A DNA stretch of 64,000 nt, taken from contig OW386285.2 in assembly GCA_936432065.2 (NCBI GenBank), positions 365,739,249-365,803,248 on the forward strand, written 5' to 3'. How positions within the stretch are numbered: position 1 is the stretch's first letter; each line of letters opens with the position of its first letter. This document shows, in pieces, positions 9,941-17,568 of this stretch. This stretch comes from Rutpela maculata. Its lineage: Eukaryota; Arthropoda; Insecta; Coleoptera; Cerambycidae. The notes below the pieces were generated by a model. It saw nothing but the letters and a program-made list of their open reading frames with translations. It made no database searches and was not told where the DNA came from. Both the position numbers and the translations under genes were made by a program.

Positions 9941-10840
9941 ATGTTGTCAGTCAAACAGCACACAAGTAAAAACCACCATCGGTTAAAGGCTGGTAAAGGA
10001 GTAGTAAATTCCCTAATAAATAAGCTTCCATTTGAACTGCATTTACCGGGAGGTTATCAGTACTGTGGCCCCGGTACTAAATTACAAAAAAGATTAGCGC
10101 CAGGTGATCCAGGTATAAATAAGTTGGACTCTGCATGCAAGCAACACGATATTGCATACGATCAAAAAACGAACGATTTAGCTGCCCGACACAAAGCAGA
10201 CTATCAGCTTGAACAAGCTGCTTGGAAACGAGTTAAATCCAAAGACGCAGGTATAAAAGAAAAGGCTGCAGCGTGGTTAGTTACCACCATAATGAAGGGG
10301 AAACAACGTCTCGGTATGGGATGTAGGTCAACATCTCGTACTACAAAAAGAAAAAATATGATTAAAAAGAAGAAAAAAAACAGGAAGAACGTTAAAAATG
10401 TAGCGTTCGGTGCTGGAATAGTGCGCAAGGTACGTGATGATCTACGCAAGGCCGGTGGCAAGCGCTCTATTGCTAATGATACAAAAAAAATTGCTCAAAT
10501 GGCGCTTCAAGCAGCACGGCGTCATATGAGGGCGGCTGGTGGAAAACGCAATATTCGTACACCTCGCATAATACCGATTCCGAAAGTTGGTGGAATTCTA
10601 CCTTTAATACCTATTTTTGCTGGATTATCAGCGTTAGGTAGTTTGGCTGGAAGTGCAGCTGGTATAGCCAAAGCTGTAAATGATGTTAAAACAAGCAGAG
10701 AGGAATTGGCCGAAAAAAATCGTCACAATAGACACATGGAAGCGATTGCTCTAGGAAAAAGTGGCAAAGGATTATATTTGAAACCGTATCGTAAAGGACT
10801 GGGTCTTTATTTAAAACCACAAAGTTCAAAAAACTACTAG
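9941..10840 (+). CDS. Parvovirus-type phospholipase A2 protein with adenovirus-core-like basic and hydrophobic tail
   Basis: The 299-residue protein has three parts. At about 35-95 is a phospholipase A2 domain with the calcium loop YCGPGT (41-46) and catalytic H69-D70 in CKQHDIAYD; it resembles the VP1-unique region of parvoviruses, which breaches endosomes during entry. Residues about 110-205 are very basic (Arg/Lys tracts, repeated KAGGKR-type units) and look like a DNA-condensing core protein. Residues 217-249 (GGILPLIPIFAGLSALGSLA) are hydrophobic and resemble the tail of adenovirus pX. The end has two GLYLKP repeats. The catalytic pair is intact. The gene heads the virion block and ends two codons after a frameshift-like heptamer that points into the protease frame. 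Confidence 0.88.
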   Translation: MLSVKQHTSKNHHRLKAGKGVVNSLINKLPFELHLPGGYQYCGPGTKLQKRLAPGDPGINKLDSACKQHDIAYDQKTNDLAARHKADYQLEQAAWKRVKSKDAGIKEKAAAWLVTTIMKGKQRLGMGCRSTSRTTKRKNMIKKKKKNRKNVKNVAFGAGIVRKVRDDLRKAGGKRSIANDTKKIAQMALQAARRHMRAAGGKRNIRTPRIIPIPKVGGILPLIPIFAGLSALGSLAGSAAGIAKAVNDVKTSREELAEKNRHNRHMEAIALGKSGKGLYLKPYRKGLGLYLKPQSSKNY

Positions 10841-10921
10841 ACACCCTACCTCGAAAACCTCTTACTGACATCGATCTTAAATATTATGCTGAGAAGATGA
10901 AGGTACCATACTTTCGAGGTA
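10828..10921 (+). promoter_or_regulatory. Candidate -1 ribosomal frameshift signal joining phospholipase and protease frames
   Basis: The heptamer AAAAAAC at 10,828-10,834 is in the exact X_XXY_YYZ phase of the phospholipase frame, followed by one TAC codon and the TAG stop. A -1 slip enters the protease frame, which is open from 10,795 but has no ATG until 10,897. Twelve bases after the heptamer, TACCTCGAAA (10,847-10,856) pairs perfectly with TTTCGAGGTA (10,912-10,921). The spacer is longer than the usual 5-9 bases and the loop is large, so the structure is a candidate only. Confidence 0.6.
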
Positions 10922-11217
10922 TATTTATGCGTGACAATCTACCAAATTCTGGACCACGTCATAATGAATCCGTCATCATAAATTTGGATAGTGTAGATGG
11001 CCCTGGAACACACTGGGTGGCATTTAAAAAACGCGGCAGTTTAGTCACATATTTCGATAGTTTTGGCGATTTACCCCCACCAAGAGAATTAGTCCTGTAC
11101 TTGCGCAACGGTTCAATGTCTGTAGATAAAATCTACTATAATTATGAGCGCCAACAAAATTTCAACACAGTGTGGTGTGGTCATTTGTGCTTAAAGTTTC
11201 TTTCCTCAAAAAATTAA
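10897..11217 (+). CDS. PRO: Adenain-like cysteine protease (frame open from 10,795)
   Basis: This is the maturation protease that would cleave capsid precursors, family C5-like. From the first ATG it is 106 residues long, with H39 (GTHWVAF), D54 (YFDSFG), oxyanion Q87 and nucleophile C94 (WCGHLC). The Gln-to-Cys spacing of seven matches adenovirus protease (Q115/C122). Adenoviral enzymes are about 200 residues, so this is short. Conserved-looking residues precede the ATG (a PLTDIDLKYYAEK stretch), so the ATG at 10,897 is probably not the real start. The frame overlaps the end of the phospholipase gene by 46 bases; expression by -1 frameshift or splicing is the best explanation. It stops 14 bases before the next ATG. 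Confidence 0.85.
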   Translation: MKVPYFRGIFMRDNLPNSGPRHNESVIINLDSVDGPGTHWVAFKKRGSLVTYFDSFGDLPPPRELVLYLRNGSMSVDKIYYNYERQQNFNTVWCGHLCLKFLSSKN

Positions 11218-11231
11218 GTAAAACTCTTCAA

Positions 11232-11645
11232 ATGGAATCTGTAACACCATCAATGGATCGAGAAGCAATTAAACGGATGGGCCACTCCTTGATTGCTTTC
11301 TCTAGACTACGCAGCTTATTGAAGATGAGCAAACAGCAACTTTCAGATATGCCTAAAGAAGTAATGATTGCGTGTGCCCCTAATGAAATTGCGTTAGTTT
11401 GGGATAAGTTACCTACACACCTTCAGGATGACATTGATATTTTAAAATATCAGTACTGTCAAGAACATTATTCTAATGATGAAAATAATATTGATGTTAA
11501 TGATGGCTCACCACCTCGAAAAATATTTTGCTGCTACTGTAAAGTTGACGAGGTGAATGTGGTGTCAAATAATGACATAAATGTATCCCCATCACCCCCC
11601 AAAAAAAGAAGATTAATCCACAACAATTGCTGTAAATCACAATAA
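11232..11645 (+). CDS. Unknown protein with Cys-rich patch and nuclear-localisation-like tail
   Basis: The frame is open from 11,172, but the ATG at 11,232 avoids overlap with the protease and gives 137 residues. The N-terminal half is helical (MDREAIKRMGHSLIAFSRLRSLLKM). The middle is acidic and Asn-rich, then comes a small cysteine cluster (IFCCYCKVDE). Near the C-terminus is a PPKKRR motif typical of a nuclear localisation signal. I do not recognise the family. Its place between the protease and the penton-like gene suggests a role in assembly or a minor virion component, without direct evidence. Confidence 0.6.
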   Translation: MESVTPSMDREAIKRMGHSLIAFSRLRSLLKMSKQQLSDMPKEVMIACAPNEIALVWDKLPTHLQDDIDILKYQYCQEHYSNDENNIDVNDGSPPRKIFCCYCKVDEVNVVSNNDINVSPSPPKKRRLIHNNCCKSQ

Positions 11646-11676
11646 ATTCATGCAGCAATCTCCAAAAAGATCAGTC

Positions 11677-12399
11677 ATGTCACACACCTTCACTTTATCA
11701 AGCCGCTCAAGCGTGCTCAGTGCAGAATTTTATCCACCCATTGAACTAGATATGGGTAGTCGATATGGACTGGGATTAATTGGATTTTATTCATACAACT
11801 CTATTTTTAATGTAGACGAGACAAACAATCGTTTTTGTTATAGAGAGCGTCCAAAACTACCCCTCGTATACAAGCATATACCATATGGAGCATATGAAAT
11901 TGATGAAATATATCGAGCAATACTGAAAGCTATACCGGCTGATACAGAGGAAGAAAAAGAAAAATTATTCCGGCTACGAGCAAACAACAATACGCTGAAG
12001 TGTGAAATTTGGTCAAAATATGGAATTGACTTTTCACAAGCAAACTCTATTGGTAGTCTGTTGGGATTTGAACCAACATACTTACATCCAAACCAGAGCC
12101 ATGAATCAACACTCCCTGTTGATATTATGAAAGTAAGGATGGTACGTGTGAATTGCAACATTATTTCCGGAGCGTATCTGAATGCCCTAAAATCCCACAC
12201 ACTCTTCGAGTTTGATATTGATGTTGAACCTGGATACAAACTTACTAAGGAGCCAGCTAACATCATATATTTACCTGTTAGACCAGAAGGACGCCAGTTT
12301 ATCGACAACATTACTCTGCACATATTGGATGACAATGGAGATTTAATTAACTTTCGAGGTGAAAAGATTATTGTGAAGCTAGAATTGAAACAATTTTAA
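11677..12399 (+). CDS. mCP: Penton-like minor capsid protein (single jelly roll)
   Basis: In Polintons this protein forms the pentameric capsid vertices. The ATG at 11,677 (MSHTFTLSSRSSVLSAEF) matches the usual family start better than the ATG at 11,650, which adds nine residues. The product is 240 residues of mostly beta-type sequence. Family features are the early PPIELD segment, LGLIGFYSYNSIFNVDETNN, and a C-terminal INFRGEKIIVKLELKQF strand. No stops or shifts occur. It is followed after 14 bases by a small basic gene and then the major capsid gene, the standard penton-hexon order. Confidence 0.85.
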   Translation: MSHTFTLSSRSSVLSAEFYPPIELDMGSRYGLGLIGFYSYNSIFNVDETNNRFCYRERPKLPLVYKHIPYGAYEIDEIYRAILKAIPADTEEEKEKLFRLRANNNTLKCEIWSKYGIDFSQANSIGSLLGFEPTYLHPNQSHESTLPVDIMKVRMVRVNCNIISGAYLNALKSHTLFEFDIDVEPGYKLTKEPANIIYLPVRPEGRQFIDNITLHILDDNGDLINFRGEKIIVKLELKQF

Positions 12400-12413
12400 T
12401 ATTCTGAGCAAAA

Positions 12414-12599
12414 ATGGGCTTTCGATATAATCAGAAACGATTGGCACATTGCCGATATAAAGTGTTTAACGATAAAAAGAAGAGTGATTGTAGAAACCAA
12501 TTCATTCAGCGTATACCTCTTAAACAGTTAAGACATAGATTGTCGGCTAAGGACCGTGCATTTCTTCAATCTATTGGATTAAAACTGAGAGAAAATTAA
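12414..12599 (+). CDS. Small basic protein between capsid genes
   Basis: The product has 61 residues and about one quarter Arg/Lys (MGFRYNQKRLAHCRYKVF; LKQLRHRLSAKDR). It lies 14 bases after the penton-like gene and 6 bases before the major capsid gene, in the same direction, with a good AAAATGG start context. I do not recognise a family. Small basic proteins in this position could condense DNA or cement the capsid; this is inference. Confidence 0.6.
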   Translation: MGFRYNQKRLAHCRYKVFNDKKKSDCRNQFIQRIPLKQLRHRLSAKDRAFLQSIGLKLREN

Positions 12600-12605
12600 A
12601 TAATA

Positions 12606-13853
12606 ATGGCAGCTTTTACATCTAGTGAAAAACTTGAAGTGTTCGACGAGCCCGTGTTTGATAAATCACTTGCTAGTTTACATGAGCATACGTATAAACC
12701 ATACGGATCACCGTATTATAATAACTCGGATGAAATACGCATTCCTATCAATTTTCAAGACCTTATACTCGACATTACAGAGAGTTATATTTACATAGAA
12801 GGAAAATTTACTCCAAGTGATGTTACCAAACGGTGTTATTTATCCAATAACGCACTAGCCTTTCTCTTCGAGGAAATCAGATATGAAATGGGTGGCGAAC
12901 AAGTGGCTGTCGTTAGAAAGCCTGGTATCACTACTACAATGAAGACTATGGTATCATATGGACAAACACATCTCCGATCACTTTTAACTGCAGGTTGGGG
13001 TCTGACCCAAGAGAAGCAAGAAATTTTAGATACTACCAGTCACGTATTCAGTGGTAGGCTGCCTCTTAAATACATCATGGGTTTTGCAGAAGATTACACA
13101 AAAGGTGTTTTAAATGCAAAGCAGGAATTAATTTTAATCATAGCTCGATCCTTTAAAGATAGTTACATTGGTGAAGTTGATGCAGATCTAGAAATTAGCA
13201 AAATTGAGTGGAAGATAAAACATATTGTGCCTGAAGATAAACAAAAACTTAAACTATTAAATAGAATTAATAAGGGCGGTAATTATGCCATAGTAAAGAT
13301 GGCTTACCGCATGTGGGATCTCTACGAGCTACCTACTTTACGTGATACATCGTCTGACATATGGGCTGTCAAAACCACTAGCAGCCTTGAGAGACCTCGA
13401 TACATCATTATCGGATTTCAAAACAATGGCAATTCTAATGATAGAACCAAGGACGTCACACAGTTTATATCTGCAGATATTAATAATATTCGACTATATC
13501 TGAACTCTGAAGTATTTCCATATGAGCGCTGGAATTTGGATTTCGGTAAAAAACTCGACTCTGCAGCATACTATGCATACGAGAACTTTCAACGTAGTTA
13601 CTATTACAGAGATATGGCTGAACCATTGATGGATCTGGGAGAATTCAGAAAATCCCCATTATTTGTCATAGATTGCTCCTGCCAACCGGATGCAATTAAA
13701 TCATCCACTGTAGACATAAAAATAGAATTTGAAACACGAAAGACGAAGTTCCCCGCACAAACTCGTGTATATGCGCTTATACTCCACGATACATATTTAA
13801 GATATAGTGCACTGGATGGTTCAGTTCAGTCTGGAATTGCCGGCGCTAAATAA
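12606..13853 (+). CDS. MCP: Major capsid protein (double jelly roll, hexon-like)
   Basis: This forms the trimeric hexon-like capsomers of the predicted icosahedral particle. The 415-residue length is close to what I recall for Polinton major capsid proteins. The start (MAAFTSSEKLEVFDEPVFDK) is followed by YGSPYYNNSDEIRIPINFQD and FLFEEIRYEMGGEQV, patterns I associate with this family. Later segments include RPRYIIIGFQNN and the C-terminal VYALILHDTYLRYSALDGSV. The ATG context is AATAATGGC. The frame is intact, and with the penton, protease and ATPase it completes the four-gene morphogenesis module. Fold assignment rests on family resemblance. Confidence 0.9.
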   Translation: MAAFTSSEKLEVFDEPVFDKSLASLHEHTYKPYGSPYYNNSDEIRIPINFQDLILDITESYIYIEGKFTPSDVTKRCYLSNNALAFLFEEIRYEMGGEQVAVVRKPGITTTMKTMVSYGQTHLRSLLTAGWGLTQEKQEILDTTSHVFSGRLPLKYIMGFAEDYTKGVLNAKQELILIIARSFKDSYIGEVDADLEISKIEWKIKHIVPEDKQKLKLLNRINKGGNYAIVKMAYRMWDLYELPTLRDTSSDIWAVKTTSSLERPRYIIIGFQNNGNSNDRTKDVTQFISADINNIRLYLNSEVFPYERWNLDFGKKLDSAAYYAYENFQRSYYYRDMAEPLMDLGEFRKSPLFVIDCSCQPDAIKSSTVDIKIEFETRKTKFPAQTRVYALILHDTYLRYSALDGSVQSGIAGAK

Positions 13854-13864
13854 CACTTTCTTTT

Positions 13865-14419
13865 GTGATGTCATCTTTAAGCAAGGAATTTCCTACTTTG
13901 ATTGTTGACTTACAAGGATTTCAATATAAAGAGAATGTGTTTACAGTAAAGGAATTGGCTGTGGTGTGCTGTAACACTAACCAGCAAGCACATTACTTTT
14001 TCAAGCCACCATATCCTTTTTCATCACTAACCCGAGGTGAACAGAATCAATATCGATGGCTACAGAACTACTATCATGGCGGTGTAAAATGGAGTGACGG
14101 ATATATTCAACTATCAGAATTTCCAATGATACTTCTACGGCTTTGTCAAAATACAGCTAATAATTATGGATGTAATGTATCACCACAGGATGTTATAATT
14201 TTATGCAAAGGCAGACTAAAGAAAAACGTTCTACTGCATCATCTAAGATGGAATAAAATCATAGACCTAGATGACTGCTCCTCCTGTATACCTAGTCTCA
14301 AATCTTTGAGTGTACCAAGATGTATGGAGCATTATCAGCCCAACAATAGTCACTGTGCTCTTGCAAATGTTCACTATCTTAATAAATGTATTGTAGATTT
14401 AGATATAAAATTTGAATAA
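13865..14419 (+). CDS. Polinton-associated protein, possibly a degenerate DnaQ/RNase H-fold exonuclease
   Basis: The 184-residue product begins 11 bases after the major capsid gene. The N-terminus has TLIVDLQGF then VFTVKELAVV, the spacing of the first exonuclease strand pair in DnaQ-like DEDDh enzymes. The second acidic residue is Gln instead of Glu. Near the C-terminus, NSHCALANVHYL resembles the third motif, with Asn where Asp is expected. Eight cysteines are scattered through the second half. If the fold is right, catalysis is probably lost and a nucleic-acid-binding role remains. Similar proteins recur beside Polinton capsid genes in insects, from memory. A structure prediction would settle it. 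Confidence 0.6.
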   Translation: MMSSLSKEFPTLIVDLQGFQYKENVFTVKELAVVCCNTNQQAHYFFKPPYPFSSLTRGEQNQYRWLQNYYHGGVKWSDGYIQLSEFPMILLRLCQNTANNYGCNVSPQDVIILCKGRLKKNVLLHHLRWNKIIDLDDCSSCIPSLKSLSVPRCMEHYQPNNSHCALANVHYLNKCIVDLDIKFE

Positions 14420-14664
14420 ATATCTTTAAGTATATTCATATTTAGTATTAATAACATATTTTTTAGATATGTAGCCAAGAAATAGGAAAATAAAAAATAT
14501 AATCTAGCAATGTGTGTTTCATTTATTTCATTTTTTATCCTTACAATAAAATAAATATAGTTCAATAATACATTTTAATGTACATCATCAATTACAATAG
14601 TTACATAATTCTAATTATTATAAATATTTCAAAATGAAAAAACAATAAGTGATTAACTACTAAT

Positions 14665-15030
14665 TCAATTGTCAACAGCTTCTTCATCAGATAGGTCGAG
14701 TTGATATCTTTCGATAATTTTTTTAGGTAGATATTTTTCTATATCATATAGAAAACGTTTTAAACCTATTTGTACCATTTGCTCACAAAATTCTTCTAAA
14801 TTTAAAATACCGCTGGAATATTTGCCACACAGGTTAGCGCCGGTATTATACATTTCAGAATCCGCCTTAAGACGTTCGACTTGTTCAGCATCGAAGCAGA
14901 AATTTAGATCATAGTTTATAGCATGCAGAGAATCCATACTTAGGTCACTCAGTTGACAAGACAGTCTATCAATGGCTGAATTAATGTCTTCCGCCCATGT
15001 CCACCTTTGTGCCGAATATTGCATCCACAT
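14665..15030 (-). CDS. Small acidic protein of unknown function
   Basis: The product has 121 residues and is acidic (tail YQLDLSDEEAVDN), largely helical by composition, with four cysteines. I do not recognise a family. It is on the minus strand, about 300 bases downstream of the OB-fold-like gene and probably co-transcribed with it. It is convergent with the capsid block; the 245-base gap between them (14,420-14,664) is AT-rich and holds AATAAA-type strings on both strands. The start at MWMQYSAQRW is simply the first ATG; a short upstream exon cannot be excluded because a TTGCTTTTAG acceptor-like string precedes it. Confidence 0.5.
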   Translation of the reverse strand: MWMQYSAQRWTWAEDINSAIDRLSCQLSDLSMDSLHAINYDLNFCFDAEQVERLKADSEMYNTGANLCGKYSSGILNLEEFCEQMVQIGLKRFLYDIEKYLPKKIIERYQLDLSDEEAVDN

Positions 15031-15326
15031 ATTTTGTTAGTAATGGTTGAACTAAAAGCAAACAAATATATTAAAATGCATACAGAAAGACTAAATCAAT
15101 TCACTTACTTACACAAGGTGCAAGCGTAGTTTAAAAACTGACGAAACTATTTTTGTGCAAACCAAGTTATTATCGTTTACCAAAACAATAACGTTCTTAT
15201 ATTTTCAAATGAGCTACAATATTGTGTTTTATAATACTCCTACTACCCTTTCTAACTATATTCTATGTCTAGTAGAAAATTAAAACTAGGAACTAAAAAG
15301 TAACTAATACAATTGCTGTTTATAAA

Positions 15327-15680
15327 TTAAACACCAAAACGTATCATTGCACTGGATTTTGCACCGATGTACGTCGGTGGACGCTGACCTAAATATGTTA
15401 GTGTGTATTTACCACCAGATGAATTAATCTTATTGATTACATCTTCACTTATATTTTCTACAACTCGTTTGGGTAAAAACGATTTGAAAGTTGTTATTGT
15501 ACTTTCCTCAAACAAATTTACGATAATTGATTTTCCAAACCGCGTATTGACCACTGACATTTTCTTTATGACATATGCTTTGTCTTTAATTAATGATGAT
15601 ATAGGCTTTTGCTCTAAAACTTCACTACTTTCACTTATCATCGCATTAAGTGCTAATAAGTCTAGTTCCGAAATTGCCAT
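15327..15680 (-). CDS. Small OB-fold-like, possible single-strand DNA-binding protein
   Basis: The product has 117 residues. After a helical N-terminus (MAISELDLLALNAMISESSE) comes a beta-rich core: AYVIKKMSVVNTRFGKSIIV, TTFKSFLPKRVVENI and GKYTLTYLGQRP. The T-x-FG pattern and a C-terminal strand suggest an OB-fold, like small proteins I recall from insect mobile elements. A single-strand binder would suit protein-primed replication, but binding residues cannot be judged by eye. It is the first gene of the minus-strand unit driven by the TATA box at 15,831-15,840, about 150 bases upstream. Confidence 0.55.
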   Translation of the reverse strand: MAISELDLLALNAMISESSEVLEQKPISSLIKDKAYVIKKMSVVNTRFGKSIIVNLFEESTITTFKSFLPKRVVENISEDVINKINSSGGKYTLTYLGQRPPTYIGAKSSAMIRFGV

Positions 15681-15830
15681 AGTTAAAATGGGTGTCTACA
15701 GTGAAAGAGTCGTAAAAAGTAATATAAAAAATATTGCTCACTTGAAATAATTGAGGTGGTTGTGCTACACTCACTTGTTAACTCTTGAGTAATCAGATGT
15801 GGATTTAATGTTTGTGATACTGTCGCACCC

Positions 15831-15840
15831 CATTTATAGT
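15831..15840 (-). promoter_or_regulatory. TATA box for the minus-strand terminal genes
   Basis: On the minus strand ACTATAAATG stands 151 bases before the ATG of the OB-fold-like gene and directly downstream of the G-rich tandem repeats. Position and sequence fit a core promoter; it has not been tested. Confidence 0.55.
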
Positions 15841-15844
15841 AATA

Positions 15845-15990
15845 GATCCACCCCACCACAATAATTTCCCCCACCATATAATTTACTAACCCTAATTACC
15901 CCCCACCACCACACCAATTACCTCCACCACAGTAATTACCCCCTACCACAGTAATTACCCCCCACCATACTAATTACCCCCCACCACCCA
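15845..15990. repeat. About six 18-21 bp tandem units, C-rich on + strand
   Basis: Units follow the pattern CCACCACAGTAATTACCCCC with variants, starting near 15,852, 15,871, 15,903, 15,924, 15,945 and 15,963. On the minus strand they read as G runs separated by TAATTA cores and lie immediately upstream of the TATA box. They could be an enhancer array or form G-quadruplexes. Confidence 0.8.
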
Positions 15991-15998
15991 TGACGTCA
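15991..15998. promoter_or_regulatory. CRE/ATF palindrome TGACGTCA at the right promoter
   Basis: TGACGTCA lies between the G-rich tandem units and a TGGTGGGGGGAGG tract, about 155 bases upstream of the minus-strand TATA box. It matches the site at 5477-5484. A rightward TATAAAC (16,030-16,036) lies just beyond, so this may be a bidirectional control region near the element end. Confidence 0.45.
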
Positions 15999-16040
15999 CG
16001 AAAAGTGGTGGGGGGAGGCTCAGCTCCGGTATAAACACTC

Positions 16041-16529
16041 TACTTGTAAGTCATAAAAAAATTTATACAAATGCAAAAATGATTCATGAATATACAATAA
16101 CTACTTTGTGTTTAGGACGGATTATTTCATCACCTCGTTTTTGATTACGGTGACCAATTTCGTTAATTAAAAAATAAGAAAACACCGGACTTGGATCAAA
16201 TCAGTAACGAAATTTTGAAAAAATATGCCAGTCACATTACAGAATTTCTTACATACACAATAAATCAGTGTATATAAACAGCAGGTATCTACCATCTCAC
16301 TTAAAAATAGCGGTCATAAAAACCGATCTTTAGAAATGGCGACGAAACAAAAGTGTCTTATTTTAAGGCCCCTGGTTTCTGTATTACCTTAAATATTATA
16401 AAAACACATGAAATCACATGAATACAAATAATATGATATGCAATTCGTATTTCGTGAAAATATTTCTACATAAGGTGCAGTAACTACACCCAACTTATCA
16501 TAATGCCCTTCACCGAAGTAAACCAACCA
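16041..16529. other. No gene seen; element edge or flanking DNA
   Basis: The sequence is AT-rich with no coding frame and no repeat recognised elsewhere in the window. The right end of the Polinton probably lies in or just before this stretch, but without the left terminal repeat it cannot be placed. Confidence 0.5.
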
Positions 16530-17568
16530 TATGTGTATTCGTGGATCTAGCCAAAGCCTTTGACACGGTCAGTCAAAAGCTTTTGTTAAAAAAGTTGGAA
16601 AACTTTTCAATTTGTGGAAATACATTAGAGCTGTTCTGTATTTATTTAACAAATAGGAAACAAAAAGGCATGCTTCACGTGTAACTACAGTGAGGGGTAC
16701 CATAGGGTACGATTCTAGGACCTGTCCTGTCTACACTGTATATTAATGATTTATTTACCTTATCTGGAAAAGGACATATCATATACGCAGATGATACTGG
16801 AATTACGACATTCTGTATCAACGGATCTGAAAATAATAAAATGTGGTTTGGTCAAAATCTATTAACATTAAATTGAGATAAAACTAAATTCTTGGCTTTT
16901 ACATCAGATAATAAATACTTAACCTGATTTTTGCATAACACCCATTTTTGCATAATACCCGATCATATATGATCGGGAAGCCTTCTCTGCCACAAGTATT
17001 AAATACTTAGGGATAATGATTGACAGTCATTTAAGGTAATCAGCAGTGGTACAAAAAAGTTTAGATATTTAATATGCAAATTTAAAACTAAAGAACTTCT
17101 TGCCCCTTAAGAAATTGAAAATAATGTATTATGCTCTTGTAGAATCGATACTTCAATATGATATAATAGCATTGGGTGGCGTAAAAAAGACTTATCTAAT
17201 GTCATTAGAAATATTGTAAAAATAATGTTCAATAAGATTGTCCAGATGATTTATATCGTCAGAAATATCAAACCCAAGACAAGTATACGATAAAATAATA
17301 TTTATATATCTTAATATAAAAACAAAACTTACTTGCAATCTATAAATATTTATTGTAATCTGCAAAAAGAAAATGATCTTATCAAAATAGCAAAATAGGT
17401 GGAGCAAAAAAGGACATAGTTATAAGACACTAGTTTAGGTCAAAGATTGTATAATTTGCCCATGAACATTAGGAATAGTAGGACTTTCATTTTTAAAAGA
17501 ATAGTTAATAAGTGGATACGAGAAAATGATAGATGTTATTTAAGATCACTAATAGATTCAACAGTTTA
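16530..17568 (+). pseudogene. Non-LTR retrotransposon reverse transcriptase remnant
   Basis: Pieces of a LINE reverse transcriptase read on the + strand: FVDLAKAFDTV near 16,537, ILGPVLSTLYINDL near 16,707, the catalytic IYADDTGI near 16,780, and a C-terminal NLPMNIRNSRTFIFKRIV before a stop at 17,566. Stops and frame changes interrupt it (for example after MLHV near 16,680), and an apparent insertion with a duplicated phrase lies near 16,930-16,970. It is dead and probably jockey- or CR1-like; the exact clade was not determined. Confidence 0.85.

Larger units (their letters stand above)
1..16040. mobile_element. Maverick/Polinton (adintovirus-like) endogenous viral element, left end outside window
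   Basis: This stretch carries the hallmark set of a Polinton or adintovirus: protein-primed DNA polymerase B, retroviral-type integrase with chromodomain, HerA/FtsK packaging ATPase, adenain-like cysteine protease, penton-like and double-jelly-roll capsid proteins, and a parvovirus-type phospholipase A2 protein. All of these frames are open, with no internal stops, which suggests a recent insertion or an element under selection. Genes sit in compact blocks with 5 to 60 base gaps. The polymerase starts 57 bases into the window, so the left terminal inverted repeat is missing or outside. The right limit is set only by the last promoter-like sequence near 16,040; beyond it no element gene is seen. 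The family name follows established knowledge of gene content; completeness at the ends is unproven. Confidence 0.9.

Noticed and set aside
11838..12335. 165-codon minus-strand frame opposite the penton gene
   Set aside because: It lies wholly opposite a conserved capsid gene and shows no family features; a shadow frame.
15845..15990. Regular short repeats resembling a CRISPR array
   Set aside because: Units of 18-21 bp are contiguous with no unique spacers, and the genome is eukaryotic.
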